64,000 nt of DNA, taken from Hevea brasiliensis. Lineage: Eukaryota > Streptophyta > Magnoliopsida > Malpighiales > Euphorbiaceae. The position numbers were made by a program, and so were the translations under genes. The stretch spans positions 61,298,735 to 61,362,734 of the forward strand of contig NC_079503.1 in the NCBI RefSeq assembly GCF_030052815.1, read 5' to 3'. The notes beneath the pieces are model-generated. The model had not been told where the DNA came from. It made no database searches and saw only the letters and a program-made list of their open reading frames with translations. Below, piece after piece: positions 23,926 to 35,802 of this stretch; position 1 is the stretch's first letter; each line of letters begins with the position of its first letter.

Positions 23926-24465
23926 AAGGGATTTTAAATCTTTTCTTATTTCTTTTTACAGTGGTGAGCACTTTTGACAGATGTTAAATTTTTTTTTTTA
24001 ACTAAAGTAAAATCAAATAACAAATCTAAAGTATCCATAATTTCTGTAAAAATTTTGGCAGAGTGCCGTCTATATTTAGAGCAAAACAGTTCTTCAAAAA
24101 CCTGTAAAAAAGCACTTCCAATATATTTGTTCAATCTCAAACTCCAATATGGTTCAACTCAAATTAGTGTTCTTAACACAGTTCAAACTCAATTCAATAT
24201 CATTTTTAGCAATTTCAAAGATAAAGTGCGAAATAAATGAGTATTTCAAAAGTTAAAATAAGAGAATTTTAATACAATATTTTGACAAGCCAAAATAATT
24301 TACAACTTTATTTTACAACTGCTCAATACCAAGTACAATATATACATACAGTTCACATACATTACAACAAAAATTACAAGGAGGTGGTATTCTCAAAATA
24401 CCAGGCAAAATCCCAAAAGTATAGCACAAACAGCCTACTCTGTTGCTTTATCTATCTATCTACCT

Positions 24466-24508
24466 GCGATATCAATGAAAATGCTATCGCTGAGTAAAAT
24501 TTACTCAG
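24466..24508 (-). other. Twin stem-loop of LTR A
   Basis: Stem 1 CTGAGTAAA/TTTACTCAG (24490-24498 with 24500-24508, one-base loop) next to GTGCACCACT. Stem 2 GCGATA/TATCGC (24466-24471 with 24485-24490). Same place and order as in the other large LTRs. Confidence 0.8.
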
Positions 24509-27500
24509 TGGTGCACAATGACAATTTAAAATACGGTATATAAAACTTTTATTGGCAATTTACAATTCAAATAATTCATAATTTTATGTCACAATTTTCA
24601 AAGCTCATATAACACAAATTTAATCAAACAATTTAATAACACAGTGTTGCCAATTAATAATACAACTTAGGTCATGACATAAAATTTTCAAACATGCCGT
24701 GTTGTACACCACGACAATACATACTCACCCCACTAATCGAAATCAATGAGGGAGGTGGCTAGCTAGATAATGAGAACTCATCCATACTCACATCAGACTG
24801 GTAAGTCAAAGAGGGAGGAATATAATCATACTTAACCCATAAATGGACAGGAACATAGTGATATTGCCATGCCAAGTGTGAATCAAAATAATTTCAAATC
24901 ACAATATTTAAATATTTCATACAAACCACAAATCACATTTTATCTCAAAATTTCTATTTACAACATAGGCAATACACAAATTTTCAAATAAAATTCCCAA
25001 TGCCAAAACAATAAAAAATTATTCATAACTCTTATTCAATTAGCTTTCTAGTAAAAACAATGAATTTAAAATGTTGCGCACAAATACAATTTAAAACTAT
25101 AATTTTCAAATATAATTCAGGAAGCATTCAAACAAACCTCATTTCAAATATCCATTTCTAAAATAGGCAATAAACTTTTCTCAAATAAATTTTTTAAAGC
25201 CATAAATTCACAACTCATTTCTCAAAGTTAATTTTTTAGTAAAAGTAGTGAATATAAAAAGTATTATGCACAGACCTAATTTGAGTCATCTTTAGGCCTT
25301 GACTCAATGTTTTTTTTTATGCTTTTCAATATCCTTTTCAACTGAAACACACAATTTAAAGTGTTTCAGTGCTTAGTTAAATTGTTTCTAACAATAAAAT
25401 CCAATATCTAAATTTTCTTGGTACCATTCCCTTCAATTCATTTCATTAGTTAACCTATAATATTGACTTTTAATACACACTAGGTGAATTAATTTTAATA
25501 TTGCCAATATGTCACATTTTATAGTCTCTAAGTGTTGGTATATGTTACCAATTTCATTTTAAAGCTTATTGCATTTTATTGCCATTTTCCAGATTTCATG
25601 GCCAATGTTTACTATCTATTAGACCAAGCTACATTGTAAATTTAACAAATTTCTCTTCATTAAATTGTTTTTCATTGTGTCTTCTTTAATTTCCTTTTTG
25701 AATCACTCCATTTGGAGTTGTATGGCTCAAGTTATGGTCAATTAACCATAATTAGGTCAAATCTAAATTTTAGTTTCCTTTTTAGGCATTTTTGGTTATG
25801 GCTTTACTAATTTATTTGGACTGTTTGTAATCACATTGAGGCCTAGCATTCTCCATAAGTATTGTTGCCCTATGTCTTAGGGACAACAAAAAATTTTGCT
25901 TACCATTTTTCAAGTTTTATAGAATTCTTTATAGACAAATTGTTAATTTGGACTCAAAGGTCCTATATTGGCATGGTCCTCAATTAGGTCAATAGCTTTG
26001 ATCTTAAATTCTGACCTTATACATTTATAACTTGTGAGAGATATGCTTATTTGAATTTTCTAGACTTAATGGTCAATTGTACCAATTCCAGATTTAGTGT
26101 GTCAAACTAATCAACTTAATTGACCTAGTTCTCTTGATTTTTGGGTTTTGGTCAAATTACCAATATTGTAGATCTATGTCTTATTGAAATTTTGGAACTG
26201 ATTTCATGTCATTTGGAGTTCTGTGGACCAAGTTATGGTCATTTTACTATTGCTGGTCAAGTTGCACTTATATTGCAAAGTTTAGGTCATTTTTAGGTCA
26301 AAGTCAATTCGGCCAGTTTTTGTAATCCAATTTAGGCGATCATTTTGACTTGGTAATTGGAATTTCTGGGCTTGGTGGTCTTCACCAAAGTTGTACCCTA
26401 TGTCTAAGCTTTCCAACATTATAAATTTTAGGTCATTTGAACCTGTTTTGAGTGAGTTATGGCAAAAAAACTGACTACTATTCATATAGTCAAATTCTGG
26501 GTTCACATGTTAGGCAATTCGAATTTGGTCACTTTTTAGGTCACTTTCTAGGCAAAATTTTGGCATGACCTCTGCATAAAAATTGGTTTATTATAGGTCA
26601 TATTTCACTTTCAATTGGACTCATATCAATTGGGGTCACACAATTTCATTTATAGCCTAAAATGTAATCTGCCCTCAATAAACATAACCTACATTAAAAC
26701 TTTGCACTTCTAATGGACATTATTCACTTTACAATTTAGTCAATTGTCCAACAACAACCCAATGTAATCAAATATCCAACAATAACTCAATTCCATTAAA
26801 TCAATTGTCCCACAACAACTCAATTTAAGTCAAATATCCAGCAAAACTTAATTTAATTAAATCAATATCCAACACTTATACAAATTTTTAATCCCTAATC
26901 AATTGATCAAAACCACTAATGTACATTCCATTAACTCATAATCAACATTAATATACATGAGATTAAAGCTCTCTTAAATACATCAAAGCTGCTCAATTGT
27001 ACATATGTTTCAAATTTCCATATTCAATTCACAACCTCACTTCAAATACCTAATTCAAGCATGCACATAGCATTAAATTACTAATACATGTAATTGGCCT
27101 AATTAACTTCATTACCCATCAATTTCATATAAAAACAACTCAAACTTCTTTAATATCCATGGCTGCCAAATTGGGGACTTATCAATTCCTCATCAATTTC
27201 TTCAAATTTCACTTCATAACAACTCATTTCAAACTCAAAACAAAATTTAATGAAGGAAAGAGGAAAGATTAGGCACTAACCTTGAATCTAACTTTTTCCA
27301 AGCTTGTAAATCTTCAAAATTCCTTCTTCCTTTTGCTGCCTATATGTTTCCATGATGTGGTGATCACTTTTAATGAAGGAAGCCTTTGATTTCATGGTGA
27401 GAATGAAGGGTTTGGGAGTTATGCATGTGGGGCAGCCATGGGAGTTTTAGGAGAAAGCTCAATTCGGCTTGGAAGAAGAATGAAGAATATGAAGCTTACT

Positions 27501-28162
27501 TAGTGGAGAAATCTGTCCTTAAGTGACCTTATATACCCCACTAATCTTCCACTAACTTAGTTTAATTAGTATAATAATCAACATTTAATTATTTCAAATT
27601 ATACCCCTTTAATTTCCCTTAATTGCATTTCATGTCTAATTTCATTTTTCATGTGATTTTCAAAATTTAGTACCTTTTATTTTTAATGGACATTTAGGTT
27701 AAAAGTCAATTCTAGGTGTCAATTAACCAAAAGGCCCCTCTTCGGGTTGTATTTCTGATTTTTCAGTAACATCGATTTTTATCTATTTCTTGATTTTTCA
27801 TTTTTCTTTGTACTAATTAATTAATTTTTCTTTGATATTTTCTAAGTCAATTATACCACAATAGATGTTTGTTTAAGTCTCAAAAATATTTCCCAGGGTT
27901 TCCCGCGGTCCAGGGCTAGTCAACGGTCCTCACCGCAACTTTCCGGTGTGGTCACCCATCGCTACAGTTTTTGGCTCGTTTAACTTAATCTCATTTCATT
28001 GTTCTTATTTTTCTTTTGTTTTTCTTGTATTTTCCTCTATTGTATTTCATTATTTTATGTCTCCTCACTAATATTTAAGTGTAGTTCCAGGCATTCTAGT
28101 TGTCTAGACAGACACTGGTCACCGGAACAGTAGAACGCACTACCCAATATAGGGGTGTTACA

Positions 28163-28618
28163 GCCACACAGTCAAGGATGACCAGTTCGAGCATCAGATG
28201 GCCCGACTTAGTCAAAATCGAGCATACATATAGGTGAAGTTGTCCAAGTGATATTTGGATCGAATGCTTGCCCAATAGACCCAAGGATCAACCAGTGTTG
28301 ACAGAATGAGTCAACAAAAGAGGTAGATTTATAGGTGAGAATTTTGGAATCTCAACCAAGCATGTTGAGATTCTCAGAACTAACTCCAACAACCCTTTAG
28401 TCTTCAATATATAAATATTTTACAAGGTATAAATTAGATACACTTATTCTACCCAAATCACCTTTGAACTCTATTTCCATTCTCAAACAATCTCTTGATC
28501 AATAACTAATTTGAGCATCGGAGTGGTTAGCTAATAGGCCACTGGCCTCACTTGCTTTTTCTATTCAATAGGTTGACAAGGCAATCACGCTAGTTAAAGG
28601 AAACTCATAGTAGCATCA
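28163..28618 (+). repeat. Element F 5' LTR, part right of A
   Basis: Aligns with 59440-59899: shared AGGTGAAGT, CAAATGCTTGCCCAATA-type, TTTGAGCATCGGAGTGG and GTAGCATCA blocks in the same order. It ends CATCA at 28618, directly before the PBS. The part left of A (23706-23828) has no clear partner in the 3' LTR. Confidence 0.85.
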
Positions 28619-28619
28619 G

Positions 28620-28637
28620 TGGTGTCGTCTGTGGGGA
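28620..28637 (+). other. Element F primer-binding site
   Basis: TGGTGTCGTCTGTGGGGA, two bases after the LTR end. The pattern TGGCGCCGTCTGTGGG is usual next to 5' LTRs of Tat-type plant elements; here two C to T changes are present. Confidence 0.7.
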
Positions 28638-28754
28638 GCTTCAAATATTGGCTAACATCCCACAACTTTAAAAAATCCTTTCTTAATTCATTATGTGCTT
28701 TTGTGAGTTTTTGATTTTCCAGCTTTAAACTATTTCTTTGGTTTTTTTCCTTCT

Positions 28755-29191
28755 ATGTTAATTTCTGCAGATCCACGTAATATTGGAAAGACAATGGCTA
28801 CCAACACTACTGCAGTTGGGATAAATCCATTAGTAATAGGCATTAGCCCAAACATAGTTGGACTCAACACAACAATGGGAGGATACTTGTTAGGACTAAT
28901 AACCAAAATCAAAACCAAGGACTTAAGCCTGAACAGGTGCTCTAGTATATCAAAGAGATAGAGGCCCAAATTGCATTCCTAAAGGGGTTGCTTCTCTGTA
29001 GTAGCACACCACCCACAGCTCTTAGAGGTGAACTCCCTCCAAGGGCAATATTCGGAGATGCTTCGCTCTCCCCTGCCTAGGGCAATGGGCTTAGAGGTAG
29101 CTTGGGAAGCTCATTCCACTAACAATAACAAAAACAATACCAAGGAAACCAAAATAGAATATAAGGAAGAAGAGTCCAAGGAGACTCCACA
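28755..29191 (+). pseudogene. Element F gag, first piece
   Basis: Low-complexity Asn/Gly/Pro-rich start followed, in another frame, by a PEQVL-x-YIKEIEAQIAFLKG type coiled segment (28928-28992), as in Tat gag proteins. Several stops. Ends at the insertion site of B (TSD CCACA at 29187-29191). Confidence 0.65.
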
Positions 29192-32100
29192 TGTAATACC
29201 CTTATGTTCGGTAGTGCGTTCTACTGTTCCGGTGGCCAGTGTTGTCCGGACAGCTAGGATGCCTAGAACTACACTTCGATATGAGTGAGGAGACATAAAA
29301 TAATTAAATAAAAGAAAAGAAAATACAAGAAAAACAAAGGAAAAATAATAGCAAAGAAATGTAACCAAGTTAAGCGAGCCGAGAACCCTAGCGATGGGTG
29401 ACCGCACCGGGAAGTCACGGCGTGGACCGTTGACTAGCCCTGGACCGTGGGGAACCCTAGAAAATATTTTTAGGACTTAAATAGAAACCTATTGAAATAC
29501 AAATACCATTAGAAATATTAAATGAAAATTAAATAATTAGTACAAAGAAAAGTGAGAAATCGAAAAACGGACAAAACCCGGTGTTACCGAAGAATCGGGA
29601 ATGCAACCCGAATAGGAGCATTGTGGTTATTTGACATCCCGAGTTGTCTTTTGACCTAAATGTACATTGAAAATACATGATATTACACTTGGAAAATATA
29701 ATGAAAAATTAAATTAAGGGTACCTAATATAAATAGCAAAAATGGGGTTCAAATTAGGTAATTAACACTTTTAACTGATTAAATCATTAAATAATTAAAT
29801 GACCTTAGTGGAGCATTCTGGAATATAATATAATCATTAAGTGGACAAAGTGGGCAGCACTTTAAACCTTCATCTTCAAGCTCATGTCTTCACCATTGCC
29901 GAAGTGAAGAATTCCTCCCAAAGAAACTCCATGGCTGCACCATGCATGGAGCTCAAGTTCTCCATGATCAAGCCTTGATTTCTTGCAAGAGTCTTCATGA
30001 AAAATGATCCTCGCACCATGGGCAGTAGATAGGCAGCAAGAAATGAAAGTTTTTGTGGAGTTTTGAACAATTTCCAAAGTGATAAGTTTGAGTTTTTGAT
30101 TATTGTTTTATTAAAGTTTGTAAGGATGTTATGGGTACTTGATTTATGAAGAAATTTTTTGAGGTTTGATGTTTAAAGGGGATGTGTACTTTTGGCAGCC
30201 ATGGAAACACTTTGAGGACAGCTTATTCTTGCTTCTAAATGGTAGATTAAAGGATCGATTAAATGTATATTGTGTAGAAAATTATTTGGGTGATGTATAC
30301 TTAGTATATGTGAATGTCTATTGAAATTTGAATGCTTGGAAATTATGGGAATGTAATGCATGAAATGGCAGCCTGGTTTGGTGAACCATAAGGATGTTAT
30401 TTCATGTTTGGATTATGAAATATTAATGTTGAATTGTGTTGGTTGTTATGGCAGTTTGGGTATGTGTGTGATGGTGTGAAGTTGGACATGTAAAAGTGTT
30501 ATGGTTAGGTGATTGAATTGTTGTAAATTTGGTTGAAAAATTCTATACTAAATGGTGCACATTGAATGTAATTGTAAGTTGCCAAAATGACCTATAATAT
30601 GTTGTGAATTATGTTTAGGTTATGGTACAACCAGAATTGGCTTGAATGTTGAGTTTGGTAAGTGTTAAAAGTGATCCTTGATGTGCATGAAAGAAATGCA
30701 ATAAGGCAGTTTGTATTTTAGGCCTAGAACTTTAAGTGTGTGGCTCCAATTGGTATGAGACCAATTGGAGGTGAAACTAGGCACAAAATGTGCCAAATTT
30801 CATGAAGGAAGCTTGCCAAAATTCTGCTTGCAAGGTAGCTTGAAAAATGACCAAATCCGGATTAAGTGCAAATAAGGCCTAAAAATAGACCATTTGGGTA
30901 GCAGTTAGTGTATAGGCCATAACTCACTCAAAACAGGTCCAATTGACCTGAAATTTTGACCATAAATAGTTAAGACCTATATCTACAAGTCTTATAAAGA
31001 CACCAAAGCCCAGAAATGACCATAAGCAAGTCAAAAAGCTTGCACAAGTTCGGGTCCAAAAACTGGCCGAACCTAAAATGACCTAAAGTGACCTAAAGTG
31101 ACCAATTTTGATGCATTTTGACCAGCAATAGTAAAATGACCATAACTTGGTCTACATAACTCAAAATGATCTGAAATTTTGCCCCGCGTGCAATAAGACA
31201 TAGATCTACAAGTTTGTAGTTTTGACCAAAACCCGAAAATCGAGGGAACTAGGTCGTTCGACTAGGTCAAACTAGTATCCCGGAATTCAGCAAATTGCAA
31301 GAAAATGCAAGATACATGGAAATGAATTTGGTAACATATACCAACCCTAAAAGACTATTGAATGTGACATATTAGTAACATTAAAACCTAATTTACCTAG
31401 AACGCATCGAGGGTCGACCTATTAGGTTGACTAAGGAAATAATAGAATTCGATAAATTAATTATTGAACCTTATTCTTAGAGACAGTTTAAATGAGTACT
31501 GAAACACTTCAAATTGTGTTTCTCAGTTAGCAAAGACTCAGGGAAGGGGAAGGAAACACTGAGTCAGAGCCAAGAGACAGTTATCAGATGTTTGTGCACA
31601 ACTAGTTTTTAACTAATTTTGTTTTGAATATTTCATATGATTAAATGACATATTTTTCTTATGTATTATGTTCAGCAAGCATTGGATTTAATTCAATGAT
31701 TATTGAAATTGTTATAGTATGTATGAATTTAGCTTTGTGAAATGGTATTTCCACAAGTATTAAGCATTGTTATGGATTGAATAAATTATGTTTTCGAAAA
31801 TTGTGATAGAACATGTTTTGAATTGTGATGGTAATTTTCATGGAAAAATGCAAATTTATGATTTGAATTGTGATGAGCATAAAAATTATTGGATATTGGA
31901 ATTGACTTTGAATCGAATTATATTATGATTTATGCTCACTAAAAGGATTGTGATATTATTTTATATCTCACTATAGATGCTTGACTAGGTTATTACCCGT
32001 CTCTCTCATTTGTTGAGAAGACAATGGAGTTAGTTGTGTTTTGATTACCATGGTACGTGCATAGGCTTAGATTTTCCTCTGATTTGAGGTTAGATCTAAG

Positions 32101-32575
32101 TTTATTTTATCGTTATGGCCCTTGCGGAAGATTCATTATTGTGATGGTACTATGTACGATGATTCGACCTCTCCGACCATAGGGAGTTAGAATCTGATTC
32201 GACCTCCCCGACCATAGGGAGTTAGAATCACATCGAATATGGCCCTTTCGGATTAGTCTTGCATAGTTTGTGAGATAAAGAATGATTTTTGAGATACAAC
32301 ATGGTTTTTGAGATACATAATGGATTTTGAATGGTAAAAAATTGTGATTTCAATTATGATTTATGTATAATTGATTTTGTTGGGATTACCTAAATGGTTA
32401 GTTATGATTTGATAAATTGAATTTCATGATCGAAGTCATTTTATATAAATGATTCACATTATTGGCAATGAATATTTTGAGTTTTGGAATTTGATGAGTA
32501 TTCAGATTTCTAAATTATTTACTGTAAATTTTGTCAATGTATATTGTACTATGTTTTAAATTATAGTTGTGCACC
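29192..32575 (+). mobile_element. Solo LTR B, left part
   Basis: Starts TGTAATACCC. With 47241-47887 it makes one plus-strand LTR of about 4.0 kb (TSD CCACA at 29187-29191 and 47888-47892), split by element C. Near 30079 a donor-like AAA/GTGATA stands where the other LTRs have GTTAGT or GTAAGT. A 35-bp tandem duplication (GATTCGACCT... units) is at 32161-32230. No coding capacity seen; the short ORFs are not conserved in the sister LTRs. Confidence 0.9.
32161..32230 (+). repeat. 35-bp tandem duplication in LTR B
   Basis: Two units starting GATTCGACCT and containing CCGACCATAGGGAGTTAG; they differ at two bases. Confidence 0.9.
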
Positions 32576-33432
32576 TGTAACACCCTCCCTGTACCAACTC
32601 CGAACATTATACTATTCCGGTGACCGGTGTCGGTCCGGACAGCTAGAACGTCCGGAAAAATATTTAAACTAAAGTCGGGAATCATAATTAACTCAAATAT
32701 TAATAAGAAAAATTTAGTAAAAATTTTAGTAATAAAATACAACCGAGTTAAACGAGCCGGTGCTCAAGCGATGGGTAACCAGAGGGAAGTTGCGGTTCTC
32801 GCAACGAGGAGCCCTAGACCTGAGAGAAAAATTATAAAATAATTTTTGGGACTCCAGAGAAGGGTTATTGAGGTTCCCATGGCATTAGAATGCCAAGAAA
32901 ATACCTAGAAAAATTTTTCAATCGGTACAGACAATTTTGACCCGTTAAGCCAAACGGAGGGCATTTTGGTCATTTCACTTTCCGAGGTGATTTTTGGCCG
33001 ACTTGTCCAGTTGATTAAATAATTAATATGACATAAAATATGAATAAACATTACTAGAAATTAAATTGAACTTGAGTAGTGATGAAAAGAAAAGAAAAAT
33101 CAAAGAAAAGCTTATTTATGACATCATGGTGATGTCATTAAGAAATTATGACCAATCACAATTAAGCCATCCTTTGACTAACTATTAAAAGAGATAATTG
33201 AGACTAAGAAATAAAAGAAAAACCAGCAGCCACCCCCTTTCCCATTCCAGCCGAAATCCCTATCCTTTCTCCCTCCATTAATCTTCAATCAAAAGCTTGA
33301 TTTTTCCCTTGTTTACACCACAAAACCCTAACTTCTTTTCATTAAAGCTTTACCCCACATCTTAAACAAGCTCTTAGCAGCCAACAAGAGGAAAGAAATT
33401 TAAGTTTGGGGCTTGGAAAAATTCTGCCACTT

Positions 33433-33441
33433 GAGGTTAGT
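33433..33441 (+). promoter_or_regulatory. Candidate 5' splice site in the C leader
   Basis: GAG/GTTAGT, 860 bp after the LTR start. It is placed equivalently in five other LTRs of the superfamily (see findings). Splicing is inferred only. Confidence 0.45.
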
Positions 33442-34033
33442 GCACCTATATCCATTAAACTCTTTATTTTCATGGTTTGGGACTTGAAACTAGTAAGAAT
33501 TGTGATTTAAATTAACAAAAACTTATGTGTATAGCATCTTGAATTTCGGCTGCCCTAGCTATGGAATAGGGGGAAGTGTTTTGATGAGCTTAGAGTGAAA
33601 TAGAAACCATGTTGAAGTGATAAACATATGAGCAATGCATTGGTAGCTACTAAGATACATGGCATAAACCATGAATTTGAATTAGGGTTTGGAAAGGTGA
33701 AAATGTGACTTGGCCTAGGAAATTATTAGAGAGCATTTTAATGGTCAATTAGTGACCATTTTAGGTATTTTGACCAACAAAGGGACTGGAAAATAGGATT
33801 CCAAAGTGAGGTTGCAGGCTGCCCTAGGACAGCAGCAGAGGGACTGAAAATTCAGTCCACTTGCACTGCCATAACTTGGGCTGTGTTGATCCAATTGGTG
33901 TTTGGCCAATTGGACATGAAACTAGGCTTATAATGGCACATTTTTTCCGAAGAAACCATGCCCAAAAGACCAAGGCAAGAGGACCAAAACTTGGCCCCAA
34001 TCCGGATACCCTGAACTGATTCTGCAGAATTGA

Positions 34034-34060
34034 CCAAATGAACAGTAACTGTTCATTTGG
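34034..34060 (+). other. Palindrome in C 5' LTR
   Basis: Thirteen-base arms CCAAATGAACAGT and ACTGTTCATTTGG around one A. The same element in D has 16-base arms. Confidence 0.85.
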
Positions 34061-35022
34061 CCATAAATCACTGTAGATTTGGTCAATTGACCTGAAATTT
34101 TTACAGAAACAAGTTAAGACATAGACAAACAACTTTCATGAAGGAACCTACCCCAAATTATGGCCAGAACCCATCCAACCAAGTGACTCTAGTTACTGTT
34201 CATGTTACTATAGATATGGTCAATTCTGCAGATTGGCAATCCGGCCAGCTGTGGTTTTTGGACCATATCTAGAGCTACAAAACTCCAAATGGAGTGATTC
34301 AAAAAAAGAAATTCAACTAGACAAAATAAGGAACAACTTTCATGTTTTATATTTCTTCAAATTCCCACAGTAACAGGGTCCAATGGAACAGTGAAGTTGA
34401 CTCACAAAAACTGAAAATTCTGCTTGTGTTGGTTTAAACTTTGAAATGGTATAAATGCTTAATGCCAACAAGTTTGGAATGCCAAATGTGGTATATTTGG
34501 GGTGCTAAAACCAATACACCCATTTTCTATCAAAAAGTCAACATTTTTGTTGACCAATGAGGTGAATAGTGACACTAAAACTTGAAATTCACAAATAAAA
34601 AAATTTAAAAGTTTCAAATGCCCTAGTATACCTAACAAGATTGGTTTGGATAGTTTGGCATGCCAATAGGGTTCAGTTAGCAGTACTGCACATGGCAATA
34701 TGCCATTCTGTGATTTTATGGCTTTTAGCCATTCTGACTTTGTATTGAGACTTGGCCTTGTGCCTGATATTATTCTGACATTGTTAGCCATTACATTTGC
34801 CGGAGATGCATATGTGATCGATGGTGTGACGGCGAGGTACTAGGTACCCAAAGTGCGGTTACATTATCCATCCGATCATCTAGTATAGGTTACTTGGGAA
34901 CTACATGAATGAAAGTGGACAAAGTAATGAAATGAATGGATATACAAATACAAAACAAACAAAACATCCACATGCAATACATATTTACTTCTTATTATTT
35001 CTTCTATTATATTATTGCACCA

Positions 35023-35060
35023 CTAAGCATTATTGCTTAGCGCGTTGCTTTTGCCACGCG
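35023..35060 (+). other. Twin stem-loop of C 5' LTR
   Basis: Stem 1 CTAAGCA/TGCTTAG (35023-35029 with 35034-35040) directly after GCACCA. Stem 2 CGCGT/ACGCG (35041-35045 with 35056-35060), extended by GC/GC after one mismatch, with a TTTT loop. Confidence 0.8.
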
Positions 35061-35680
35061 TAGGTACTGGAGATCCTGATCGTGAGCCCAGTAGACCACA
35101 GACTGGGTGAGTCCATCTGGCAGTTCTGCTCAGTGTCCGTGTCACCTCAACTTCTGCTGTGCATTGGTAGGACAATAGGTGTCATTTTGACATTTTGTAA
35201 CTTAAATTTTGATTTTTCTTCATATGTAATTAAACTTGTGTAATGTATATTGATGTTTATGTAAATTATGAAAATTGTACTTGTGAATGGAAAAGTATAT
35301 GTTTACTTGTAATTTATATGTGATCATCACATGTGATGGATGATTGAGTACTGGAATTGAAATGTTGTTGAGATCTTAATGTTGAGATTTTGTTGATAAA
35401 TTGAAGTTGGGATTGTTTGGAAATTATTGGAAGTGTTTTTAACAGGTTCCGAAGAACTGTTTTCTCCATTTTTTAGCCGGTACTCCGCCGGATTTTCTTT
35501 AAAATTTTCGGAACCTCAAATAAATAATAATTTCGATAAATGGCTTAAATAAATCATATTTCATAAATTAGCTTCAAAAGCATGATATAAATTAGTTGAG
35601 GAATATTAGAGTGTGCTTGGTAATCGTGTGGCATTACTTACTCGGGTATACTGTACACGGGTAAGGGGTGTCACATTTAG

Positions 35681-35692
35681 TGGTATCAGAGC
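35681..35692 (+). other. Element C primer-binding site
   Basis: TGGTATCAGAGC, five bases after the 5' LTR: a perfect match to the initiator Met-tRNA type of PBS. It is identical to the PBS of the TRIM at 12951. Confidence 0.93.
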
Positions 35693-35773
35693 ACGGTTTA
35701 GGCGTTTCTGGTCCTAGATTGAGTCCATACCATGCATTGCATTTGTAAGAGTCGAGATGACACTAACGCAGAT

Positions 35774-35799
35774 CTGTTTATCTTTCTTATTTTGAATAG
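35774..35799 (+). promoter_or_regulatory. Candidate 3' splice site before gag
   Basis: Pyrimidine-rich tract (TTTATCTTTCTTATTTTG) followed by AATAG, ending three bases before the gag ATG at 35803. Could accept the LTR donor at 33436. Inference. Confidence 0.45.
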
Positions 35800-35802
35800 G
35801 AT

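Larger units (their letters stand above)
23829..28162 (-). mobile_element. Solo LTR A (4.3 kb), large-LTR gypsy superfamily
   Basis: On the minus strand it starts TGTAACACCCCTATATTGGG at 28162 and ends GTGTGACA at 23829. Flanks GCCAT (23824-23828) and GCCAC (28163-28167) are a TSD with one change. No internal region, so recombination between two LTRs left one. It resembles LTR B closely over the first 100 bases. Landmarks on the minus strand: TATA-like GGGTATATAAGG at 27527-27538, splice-donor-like AAG/GTTAGT at 27281-27275, twin stem-loop 24466-24508 and U5 stem-loop 23868-23925. It sits inside the 5' LTR of F. Confidence 0.88.
32576..35675 (+). repeat. Element C 5' LTR (3.1 kb)
   Basis: TGTAACACCC to GTGTCACA. 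By eye it differs from the 3' LTR by scattered substitutions (clustered in the first 250 bases and near 34795-34870) and by about 30 bp around 35475-35510 that the 3' LTR lacks. Landmarks: TATA-like CTATTAAAAG at about 33182, pyrimidine-rich leader 33230-33290, donor GAG/GTTAGT at 33436, palindrome 34034-34060, twin stem-loop 35023-35060. Confidence 0.95.

Noticed and set aside
32627..32842. 71-codon frame present in both C LTRs (also 44222-44437)
   Set aside because: Its two copies are kept only because the LTRs are duplicates; the frame is not kept in A, B, D, E or G.
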